From the NCBI RefSeq assembly GCF_026151205.1, contig NC_087078.1, positions 19,642,265 through 19,706,264 of the forward strand: a stretch of 64,000 bases of DNA. Direction: 5' to 3'. The notes beneath the pieces were generated by a model. The model saw only the letters and a list, made by a program, of their open reading frames with translations, made no database searches and was not told the origin of the DNA. The position numbers and the translations under genes were made by a program. Shown here one piece after another: positions 1 to 27,000 of this stretch; the first letter of the stretch is position 1; each line of letters begins with the position of its first letter. Source of the stretch: Bolinopsis microptera. Lineage: Eukaryota > Ctenophora > Tentaculata > Lobata > Bolinopsidae.

Positions 1-338
1 ATATGTGAACGACCCCATATGAAGCATATCAAATTCCATTATCCCCCTTACAAGCTCAAAGGCATCCGATAAATAGAACACAAAGGATATGTTTGCTTTT
101 TAGAGATGCAGTATATATTAAATCACTCCTTTGTTCCTATAGTTTCCGAATTGCTATTGTTCATTCCACGCCCAAAAACGTTCGGAAATACGTAACTCCG
201 AACGTCTTTAAGTAGTGTTTAGTAATTATTGGACTTTAGCCGTTTCGATTAAGGTTTTACCGTTAAGATAAAGGATAAGAGGGAATGGAGATGCAGAGCG
301 GAATATGTGAAGACTGGAGAGTGGAGAGAACTGAAGTA

Positions 339-385
339 GTAAGTAAGTAAGAAGGAGGGTAATACCCTCCTTCTTACTTACTTAC
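339..385. repeat. Perfect 22-bp hairpin, 3-nt loop
   Basis: GTAAGTAAGTAAGAAGGAGG+GT at 339-360 is followed by AAT and the exact complement at 364-385. No gene is attached; it lies downstream of the cysteine-rich gene. Confidence 0.85.
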
Positions 386-1062
386 CCTCAGGGTATTCTG
401 AGTGGAAATTTGGTGGTTTTATCCGGTCTAAAGGATAGCATAAGTTTCCAAGTGAAATGTGGAAACTCAGATTGTTAAGAAATTGTTGTGGTGGGAGGTA
501 ACAGTTTCCTCTAAAGAATGGATCGCGCAATCTCATGGGAACAAACTGAAACTAGACCGTAAAAACAGTCTTCAATCATAGGTAATAGGACGGTTCTGCC
601 TTAGTTTTGCTGTAAGGTCGGAGTAAGAGAGATTATTGTTATAAGAACTATAAGATGCTAAGATGATTGATTTTAAAGGGAGGAACTGAAGAAGTAGAAA
701 GGAAGTAATTCACTGTTGGATCTATTCATGTTGTCGAGGAAGAAGGAGTGGGATATAAAAGGTGTTTAAAAGTTATGAGATTCACTAAACATCTAGATTC
801 TAGAGGATCCATTCACGTAACCTGTTGCAAATTTCGAGCTTTAATAGGCATTCTAAAGTTATTAATTGTGTCTAAAGTCTTAACTCTGCGTTATTATCAT
901 TACATCGAGATGACAGGGCCTACTCTCTTAACTCTGCTGTCAAGGTTAAAATTACCCAGTGAACCCAATACCATTATATTATGCATTAGCTGCAATTCTA
1001 ATATAATTTGCATCTTAGCTTCTTATAAACACCTTAATTTAACTTTTAAATTGCGTCTCAAC

Positions 1063-1068
1063 TTTATT
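1063..1068 (-). terminator. Polyadenylation signal of the cysteine-rich gene
   Basis: AATAAA on the minus strand, 49 nt after the TGA at 1117. Confidence 0.5.
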
Positions 1069-1116
1069 ATTATGAGTATAACGTAAGTTATAACTTATAA
1101 GGTTATAATTGAAAGT

Positions 1117-17159
<16,043 letters not shown>

Positions 17160-17175
17160 CAAAAATGAACAAAGA

Positions 17176-17495
17176 TATGGACCGGGGGCTGGAAACATAT
17201 AAGTGATATGGACACTGCCGGGGGCTGGACACATATAAGTGATATGGACACTGCCGGGGGCTGGAAACATATAAGTGATATGGACACTGCCGGGGGCTGG
17301 AAACATATAAGTGATATGGACACTGCCGGGGGCTGGAAACATATAAGTGATATGGACACTGCCGGGGGCTGGAAACATATAAGTGATATGGACACTGCCG
17401 GGGGCTGGAAACATATAAGTGATATGGACACTGCCGGGGGCTGGAAACATATAAGTGATATGGACACTGCCGGGGGCTGGACACATATAAGTGAT
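17176..17495. repeat. 36-bp minisatellite, about 9 copies, open in several frames
   Basis: The unit begins GATATGGACACTGCCGGGGG and ends AACATATAAGT; the first and last units have ACACATA for AACATA. The length is a multiple of three with no stop, so both strands give long frames. On the minus strand one frame (repeating PAPGSVHITYMF) runs without a stop into the exon 17150-17035 of the cysteine-rich gene. Confidence 0.9.
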
Positions 17496-17624
17496 TCGAA
17501 AGTCTTATTAGAAGGAGCTTTAAAAATCTTAAAACTTGTGTTAATCGTCTTTAACTGATGGGGTATTGGGTAAATCAGTAAACCGGAGCTTGTCTGTTCG
17601 TGCACCCAGTTTCACACGCTTCAA

Positions 17625-17942
17625 CTCTGATATTATTGATACTGATATTATTGCTACTGATATTATTGATACTGATATTATCGCTACTGATATTATTGAT
17701 ACTGATATTATTGCTACTGATATTATTGCTACTGATATTATTGATACTGATATTATTGCTACTGATATTATTGATACTGATATTATTGCTACTGATATTA
17801 TTGCTACTGATATTATTGATACTGATATTATCGCTACTGATATTATTAATACTAATATTATTGCTACTGATATTATTGCTACTGATATTATTGATACTGA
17901 TATTATTGCTACTGATATTATTGATACTGATATTATCGCTAC
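17625..17942. repeat. 15-bp satellite GATATTATTGMTACT, left part
   Basis: About 21 units alternate GATATTATTGATACT and GATATTATTGCTACT, with TATCG variants. The same satellite continues after the foldback element at about 21470. The apparent Asp-Ile-Ile-Xaa-Thr frames are not taken as genes. Confidence 0.9.
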
Positions 17943-19632
17943 TAGTAAGGGGAAAAGTGGCATTCCGTTGGATTTAAATGTTCACAAGGATTTAGCAACG
18001 GAATATGGTAGTTAGAACCCCTACGAACATAATTAGACTTGTCACCAATTTTGTATCTCGACAGAAACACCACTTTTTACCACTTTTTACCACCTTTGTA
18101 CCACCTTTCTGGTTTGCCAAATATCTTTAGTTGTGAACGTCGTAGAAGGCTGGAAATTAACCTAGAATGTTTATCTTAGCAAGGAGTAAAACTTTTATCA
18201 GAAAAATTTTTACATCGGACAATCAGCTAATTGGATAATTACCAATTAGTTAATTACCAAAAAAAGTGAAAAATTTTTATTGGCTCAAAATGATTAAAAT
18301 CGTTTTAAACACGGAGAAATGTAGTTTTTAGAAAAACTTAAAACTTTTTCACTTACAAATTTTTTTCGAGACTTGGAAAAATTTCGAAAATTTGAAAAAA
18401 AAAAATTCCGCCAAAAGTGATCGAATTGCATGAAACGTGGATAAAAATGCTTTGCAGAAAAACTTCGAACCTTTTTAGATTGGGGAATACTAAAATCATC
18501 AATATTTTAAGTTGGAGTTCAGTAAATCTCGGCATATTTTAGTAATTAGGAATAGCTTAGCGGAAAGGGCTGAACCTGAAAAAGCACACAATATTAGAGT
18601 TCATAACTAATTTACAATACAGCTTTATCAAATTCCACATAAAGAAACAGCACCAAAAGGACGTTTAAGATCGAACCAATTTTACCTGCTGTATACTATC
18701 ATTTTATTGATTTCAATGATCAAAACCTCTCTGTACCGTCAATCCTTGCCAATCTATACAGGGTATCTGAATGTACCGGACCTCTTCTTTGCCTTATAAT
18801 AATTAGACCCAGGTTGTGCAAGAAATGCGATTTCTCACAGGGGCTTCTTTTAACTGTGCACCTTTTGTCACTCTCGCAAGAGGCCCGGTATTATAGGGGG
18901 GTATAGGAAGTGTAAATATAACTTCCATCATCCACTGTGGCTTTTTTTGTGTTGTGAATGACATGCCGCTTCGTTTGCTATACAAGATACCTCGAATAAC
19001 CCCCATATGTCATTGCCAGGGTCGGGATAGAGCTGGAGATAGCATTGAGAGGTTGCTAGAAATAGCTAGACTTAGAATAAACTGGTGGTAGCTGGGTGGT
19101 GCTAGCATGGATGGTAGCCAGAACGTAGCTACACGGGGGTTTCATTGGAGTTGGTTATTTTAATGGCCAAAGAGTGCCGGAACTAAAGTTACTTAAGATT
19201 GCAGTTTAGGGGCAGTGCAAACCACGGTGGAGTCAGGGACACAGAGCTACAGTGTAACAGTGCAGGAGTACTGCAAAAGAACAGTGCAAGTGATACAGTC
19301 TGCAACAGTAAAACGCCGAAGAAGGAGATAAGATTGTGGCTGCAGAGGAGGAGAGGAGCAGGAACCTGATTGTGTTTGGGTTGAAAGAAGAGGAGGGAAG
19401 AAGAGTTTCTGCTCTGGTAACTGCATTTTTGGAAGAGGTGGGGTGAGAACTTAATTCCAAGCGACACGGTGGGCTGGAACCAATCAGGTACAGCTATCCG
19501 ACCTATCATGATCACGTCCTGAGCCTTGTACCGCTACAATTGACCCCCCTAACAATTGACCCCCCCGACAATTGACCCCCCATGTAATTACACTGGAGTC
19601 AATTGATGGGTTAGGGTCAGGGTCCTGGGTCA

Positions 19633-19772
19633 GGGTTAGGGTTAGGGTTAGGGTTAGGGTTAGGGTTAGGGTTAGGGTCCTGTTTCAGGGTCAGGGTCAG
19701 GGTCAGGGTCAGGGTCAGGGTCAGGGTCAGGGTCAGGGTCAGAGTCAGGGTCAGGGTCAGGGTCAGGGTCAG
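19633..19772. repeat. Interstitial telomere-like hexamers: (TTAGGG)7-8 then (CAGGGT)n
   Basis: About seven perfect TTAGGG units (19633-19678) are followed after CCTGTTT by about fourteen CAGGGT units to 19772. It sits at the centre of foldback FB-B, flanked by inverted GGGGGTCAATTGTCG-type repeats (19545-19582 and 19798-19841). Confidence 0.9.
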
Positions 19773-20526
19773 GATTAATTGTATTAAATTATATTTCCGG
19801 GGGTCAATTGTCGGAGGTTAACTGTCGGGGGTCAATTGTCGCCAGGCCCCACCCCTAAGCTTAACAGCCTGTTCATAATATCTGATAGCTAGACCTTTAT
19901 TCTAAGTCTAGTTATTTCTAGCAACCTCTCCAATGCTATCTCCAGCTCTATCCCGACCCTGGCAATGACATATGCGGGTTATTCGAGGTATCTTGCATAG
20001 CAAACGAAGCGGCATGTGCAATGTGCATTCACAACACAAAAAAGCCACGAGAGTGACAAAAGGTGCACAGTTAAAAGAAGCCCCTGTGAGAAATCGCATT
20101 TCTTGCACAACTGGGTCTAATTATTATAAGGCAAAGAAGAGGTCCGGTACATTCAGATACCCTGTATAGATTGGCAAGATTGACGGTACAGAGAGGTTTG
20201 ATCATTGAAATCAATAAAATGATAGTATACAGCAGGTAAAATCGGTTCGATCTTAAACGGTCCTTTTGTGCTGTTTCTTTATGTGGAAATTGATAAAGCT
20301 GTATTGGTAATTAGTTATGAAACTCTAATATTGTGTGGTTAACGTTTTTCAGGTTCAGCCCTTTCCGCTAAGCTATCCTAATTACTAAAATATGCCGAGA
20401 TTTACTGAACTCCAACTTCAAATATTGATGATTTTAGTATTCCCCAATCTAAAAAGGTTCGAAGTTTTTCTGCAAAGCATTTTTATCCACGTTTCATGCA
20501 ATTCGATCACTTTTGGCGGAAATTTT

Positions 20527-20990
20527 TTTCCCTGCTCTTGCCGAAGGCAAAAAGATCGTAGGGAATAAGTAATCGGGTATGGATATATGAGGTGGCCCGA
20601 CGGTCCTACGTTGACGACAAAAGTCTGCTCCTTCGCAATATAGACCACATCCCTATAATTATGAGTATAGGAAGCGTCTGTTATGCTGCGCGCGACGCTC
20701 AGCATGTGTTAGTTATTGCAGTATCCAACGCGAATTTCAATTGTCAAACGATGCCGTTCAAATTAAATTAGCCCCAAAAGTTTGTGCGCGGCGTATCAAA
20801 TATTCGATTATCCTGCACGCGCGCAATGACAAATTACGATGAAAAATTGCAACTTTTTAACAACAAAATTAATCCAATATCTAATTTTTAATTAATCGAT
20901 TAAAATATTCTTTTCGTTTAGTTGCAAATGTTAACGGTTTAAGCAGGGAAATTAATCGTGCGTGGTGTAACACTAACCGCGGCGAAATTC
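20527..20990. mobile_element. Insertion in the right arm of FB-B
   Basis: This segment is absent from the matching left-arm position (near 18400). It begins CCCTGCTCTTGCCGAAGGC. The first 50 bases recur in reverse complement at 63310-63363, and GTGGCCCGACGGTCCTA recurs at 28999-29015, so it is a dispersed element. Confidence 0.55.
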
Positions 20991-21469
20991 TTGTTTTTCT
21001 TCAAATTTTCGAAATTTTCAAGTCTCGAAAAAAATTGTAAGTGAAAAAGTTTTGAAATTTTCTAAAAACTACATTTCTCCGTGTTTCAAACGATTTTAGT
21101 CATTTTGAGCAATAAAAATTTTTCACTTTTTTTGGTAATTACCTAATTAGTAATTATCCAATAGTGATTGTCGATGTTAAAACTTTTTTGTACAAAAAGT
21201 TTTACTCCTTGATAAGATAAACATTTTAGGTTATTTTCCAGCCTTCACGTCGTTCACAACTAAAGATATTTGGCAAACTAGAAAGGTGGTACCAAAGGTG
21301 GTAAAAAGTGGTAAAAAGTGGTGTTTCTGTCGAGATACAAAATTGGTGACAAGTCTAATTTTTTGTTGCAGGGGGTTTTCTAACTTATTTCCCGGTTTCT
21401 AAATCCTTTTTGAACATTTAAATCCAACGGAAACCCCTTTAAAAACGACCCTTTTCCCCCCTTTCTATA

Positions 21470-23985
21470 TGTATTATTGATTATGATATTATGTGTGATA
21501 TTATTGTTTCTGTTAATCCCTACTGTTTTTTTTGCCTACTGTTTTATTGACTTTATAAATTTTTGTTTTGTTTTTATCGCTTTGTTTTATTGGTTCCCAA
21601 TGGGTATTAATTTCTACCCGTTTTTATTGCCCAAAGATATTATTTGGGTACTGAAAATTTTTTTTTTAAGGTATTATTGCACTGATTTTTTATTGGGACT
21701 GAATTATTGTTTCTGTTTTTATTGCTTCTGATATTATTGTACTGATATTATTGCTATTATATTATTGCTACTGTTTTATTGATACTGTATTTATCGTACT
21801 GTATTATTAATTTTTATATTATTGCCCACTGTTTTTATTTTTTTCTGATATTATCGCAATGTTTTATTTCCTTTTGTTTTGTTTAAAGTTTTTTTCGCTT
21901 CTGGGTATTATTTTTAATGATATCATCGCCCCACTGATTTTTTTTGGTTACTGATATTATTGCTACTGATATTATTGATACTGATATTATCGCTACTGAT
22001 ATTATTGCTAATGATATTATTGCTACTGATATTATTGCTACTGATATTAATGCTACTGATATTTTTGATACTGATATTATTGCTACTGATATTTTTGATA
22101 CTGATATTATTGCTACTGATATTATTGATACTGATATTATTGATACTGATATTATCGCTACTGATATTATTGATACTGATATTATTGCTACTGATATTAT
22201 TAATACTGATATTATTGCTACTGATATTATCGCTACTGATATTATTGATACTGATATTATCGCTACTAATATTATTAATACTGGTATTATTGCTACTGAT
22301 ATTATTGCTACTGATATTATTGATACTGATATTATTGCTACTGATATTATTGCTACTGATATTATCGCTACTGATATTATTGATACTGATATTATCGCTA
22401 CTAATATTATTAATACTGGTATTATTGCTACTGATATTATTGCTACTGATATTATTAATACTAATATTATTGCTACTGATATTATTGATACTGATATTAT
22501 CGCTACTGATTTATTGCTACTGATATTATTGATACTGATATTATCGCTACTGATATTATTGATACTGATATTATCGCTACTGATATTATTGCTACTGATA
22601 TTATTGATACTGATATTATCGCTACTGATATTATCGCTACTGATATTATTGCTACTGATATTATTGATCTGATATTATCGCTACTGATATTATTGATACT
22701 GATATTATTGCTACTGATATTATTGTTACTGATATTATTGATACTGATATTATTGCTACTGATATTATTGATACTGATATTATCGCTACTGGATATTATT
22801 GCTACTGATATTATTGATACTGATATTATCGCTACTGATATTATTGAAACTGATATTATCGTAATGATTTTTTTGATACTGAAAATTTTTTGCTACTGAT
22901 ATTTTTGTACTGTTTTTATTTTTTAATTTAATTTTTAACGCCCCCTGAATTATTGATACAGTTTTTTGTAACTTTTTATTTTTTTCTACTGATTTTATTG
23001 CCCTTTTGTATTTTTGGTATGTTTTTAAATTGGGATGTTTTTTTTGTTTCTGAAAATTATTGGTATGATATTATTGATACTGTTTTTTCGCCTTTAATTT
23101 TTTTTAATTTTTTTGGTTTTTTTTTGGGTTTTGAATTTTTTTTGCTACTGATATTTTTGATACTGAATTATTGCTAGGTTATTATTGCTCTGTTTTTATT
23201 GACCCCTTTTTTATTTTTGTTTTGATATTTTTGTACTGTTTTTTTGCTAAGGGTTTTTATTGCCCATGATATTTTGCTTCGGTTTTTTTTGATTTCTGAT
23301 TTATTGCTAATGTTAAATTTTTGTACTGATATTATTGCTACTGATATTATTGCTACTGTTATTATTGCTACTGATATTTTTGATACTGATATTATTGCTA
23401 CTGATATTTTTGATACTGATATTATTGCTACTGTATTTTTTGATACTGATATTATTGCTACTGTATTATTGATTACTGATATTATTGATATGATATTATC
23501 GCTACTGATATTATTGCTACTGATATTATTGCTACTGATATTATTGATACTGATATTATTGCTACTGATATTATTGATACTGATATTATTGCTACTGATA
23601 TTATTGCTACTGATATTATTGCTACTGATATTATTGCTACTGATATTATTGCTACTGATATTTTTGATACTGATATTATTGCTATGATATTTTGATACTG
23701 ATATTATTGCTACTGATATTATTGATACTGATATTATCGCTACTGATATTATTGCTATGATATTATTGATACTGATATTATCGCTACTGATATTATTGCT
23801 ACTGATATTATTGATACTGATATATTGATACTGATATTATTGATACTGATATTATCGATACTGATATTATTGATACTGATATTATTGCTACTGATATTAT
23901 TGCTACTGATATTATCGCTACTGATATTATTGCTACTGATTTTATTTATACTGATATTATTGCTACTGATATTATTGCTACTGTA
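21470..23985. repeat. 15-bp satellite GATATTATTGMTACT, right part, partly corrupted
   Basis: Clean units occupy about 21940-22860 and 23330-23985. The stretches 21470-21940 and 22860-23330 look like the same repeat with many T-runs, missing bases and irregular units. The array stops 44 bp before the first recognised receptor exon. Confidence 0.85.
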
Positions 23986-24028
23986 CCACTTCACAATATC
24001 TTACATCCTAACTATCCACTTACTCCAG

Positions 24029-27000
24029 GAGCCCACATGAACAATTGATGAACAGCAACTTGCCAATATGGTGGTCCCTCGACAACCTGTTTCACTTCTG
24101 TCTCTGCCTGTTGGGATTTTCAGTTGTGCCCAACTACTTCACCTGGCATACTCAGTCGGAATGTCTCCAAACTCAACAGACCAAGTCACGTGTACTTATA
24201 TTTTGTGGGAACATTCGATTTGTTTTCTTGTTTTTGTGTCAAAGAATTTCCCTATTAGGGTTGTCAGATGACATAACTACGAAACTCACGTCACAGCGAA
24301 ACTTGACTGATTGTTTAACTTAAAGATTATAATAAACCACGTAACTCCACTTAAAGGTGGTCACGTGATTTGTGATCTTACAATCCTTAAACTTGACATT
24401 TACAGGTAATTTGTTTATTTGGACGGTTAAAAGAGGATGTGTTGCTGTGGTTACTGTGTGTCTTCCTGCACTTTATTGGAACTTTCTTCTGAAAGAAAAG
24501 CTGGTATGTAGTGTTCCATATTAGATAAAAACATAATCTCATTGATGATATTCGCTGAAACAATCCTATCTCATACTTATCTCAACCTAATGGTAAAAAA
24601 CGTTTTACTTTTTCAGGCGATGTTTTGACGTTTAGAGATGACAGCACAGTTAATCCGGGATTCTGATTTTCCAGGTCCTCGGTGCTCTCAAGTACATAGT
24701 AAGTAGGATAAATTATAACTTTAGGTGCTCTCAAGTACATAGTAAGTAGGATAAATATAAATTATTAGGTGCTCAGATTCTACTTGGAAATAATTCTAAA
24801 TTGTTTATAAATATAAATTTGTAAGGTTAAAAATGATAATTGTTTGTTTGTTCAACGAGATTTTTATTATATCAAAACGTATAAATTGACTTGAGTAACG
24901 TAACCTTGTTAAATCCAGTGACTGAATAAAACTCAATAAATAGTCCGAAAACCTCCATTTTCTAGATATTGGGTGTGCTAATACCACCATTTCTCAGATA
25001 TTGGGTGGTGCTAACACCACCATTTTCTATAGATTGGGTGTGCTAACACCACATTTTTCTAGATATTGGGTGTGCTACACCAACCATTTTCTAGATATTG
25101 GGTGTGCTAACACCACCATTTCTCAGATATTGGGTGTGCTAACACCACCATTTTCTAGATATTGGGTGTGCTAACACCACCATTTTCTAGATATTGGGTG
25201 TGCTAACACCACATTTTCTAGATATTGGGTGTGCTAACACCACCATTTTCTAGATATTGGGGTGTGCTAACACCACCATTTTCTAGATATTGGGTGTGCT
25301 AACACCACCATTTTCTAGATATTGGGTGTGCTAACACCACCATTTCTCAGATATTGGGTGTGCTAACACCACCATTTTCTAGATATTGGGTGTGCTAACA
25401 CCACCTTTTTCTAGATATTGGGTGTGCTAACACCACCATTTTCTAGATATTGGGTGTGCTAAACCACCATTTCTAGATATTGGGTGTGCTACCGTGGATG
25501 ATATACTGTTCGACACAGAACGTAAAGCGATTGAGTTACAAGATTGTCCTTCTTCAGATGTCACTCTCATTTAGCGTCACCTTCTGTCTTCTATTGGAAT
25601 CGTCAACACGTCTCCTGGGTAGTTATTTATGGCACGTGGAATTTTTCCTTTCTGATACTTATTGCCCATGCCAAACTTTAATATGTTATAATCACGGAAC
25701 TTCCCTAAAGCAATCTTGAACCAGGACAAGTCTAATAATAGTAATATTAATAAAGGTATGGTAGTGATATAAGGCTTAGGAAGAATTCGTCATTTCAATA
25801 CTCACCCACTACCAGTACCTATATTATGTTGTTAACTGGTACACTAATACATACTCAATGAATTGACTATGGTTCATTGCCCAACTATTTCAAAACGATA
25901 TTCTATATATTTCTCAGAATATTCTGTCTTAGATTTAAGTGTTCATTATAACAAACAGACATTCTTGGTTTGTTCTACCTTTTATTTATAACCGCTCGCC
26001 ATTATTTATCTATAAAATGGATAATACAGTTTCAATAATGGTATACTGGCGTCTACTACAAGGTCAAGGCTGCTCTTAAGAATAGGATGACCACCGTAGT
26101 CCGCAACTCAGGCACTCTCACGAGCACCACATTATTATGCCAATAAACCGGGTATACTATTAGCGATGCTGTACTGGGAATATTTTGGCGATAAAGTTAT
26201 TATACTGACGTAAAACTTAAAAGCATTAACGACAATTATTACAGGTGCACAAACATATTGTTTCTAAGAGAATAATGGAACCATTTACTTTCTCTCAACG
26301 TATACAAGGGGCACTACCTTTAATGGCACCATTTACCAAGAAGCCTGACTACTAAGGGTAGACATTTTGGTAGACATTAGGGTAGACATTAGGGTAAGAC
26401 ATTTGGGAAGACATTAGGGTACACATTAGGGTAGACAATTAGAGTAGACATTAGGGTAGACATTAGGGTAGACATTAGAGTAGACATTAGGGTAGACATT
26501 AGGGAAGTCATTAGAGTAAACATTAGGGTGGACATTAGAGTAGACAATAGGTTAGACATTAGGGAAGACCATTAGAGTAAACATTAGGGTATACATTAGG
26601 GAAGACATTAGAGTAAACATTTAGGGTAGACATTAGGGTAAACATGTAAGGTAGAAATTAGGGTAGACATTAGAGATAAACATTAGGGTAGAAATTAGGG
26701 TAGACATTATGGTCGACATTAGGGTAGACTTTAGGGTAGAAATTAGGGTAGACATTAGGGAAGACATTAGAGTAGACATTAGGGTAGACATTAGGGTAAA
26801 CATTATAGTATACATTTTACCAAAACCCATAATCATGGGTAGAGTGGACCGCTGCCAGTGTCTCTCATTTCCCAAACCAAAGGAAAGATATTAATTTGAT
26901 TGACCGTTCTCAAATGCAAAATGATACCGAGAATGGAAATCGGTCGCTCGCTTTTCCATCATTCACGGCTTACGATTTGTAATAATTTCGATTTGATTAC

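Larger units (their letters stand above)
17943..21466. mobile_element. Large foldback element (FB-B) with about 1.1-kb inverted arms, inserted in a satellite
   Basis: The left arm 17943-19078 and the right arm about 19896-21466 are inverted copies. Matches include the ACTTTTTACCACTTTTTACC block, the TGTGCACCTTTTGTCACTCT block and the outer ends. The right arm carries a 460-bp insertion (20527-20990). The centre (19079-19895) has its own inverted GGGGGTCAATTGTCG repeats around telomere-like hexamers. Both flanks are the same 15-bp satellite in the same orientation, so the element landed inside the array. No coding was recognised. Confidence 0.7.

Noticed and set aside
17566-18015. Open frames of repeated Asp-Ile-Ile-Xaa-Thr
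   Set aside because: The 15-bp satellite has no stops in several frames on both strands. Nothing beyond repeat geometry suggests translation. The same applies to 21944-22899 and 23244-24040.
19189-19515. Minus frame of 108 codons, Leu/Ser/Cys-rich
   Set aside because: It lies in the foldback core and overlaps another frame; the composition is that of a low-complexity purine tract on the other strand.
26045-26160. Plus-strand stretch VYYKVKAALKNRMTTVV as a receptor loop exon
   Set aside because: There is no acceptor in the required frame, and an in-frame stop precedes it by a few codons.
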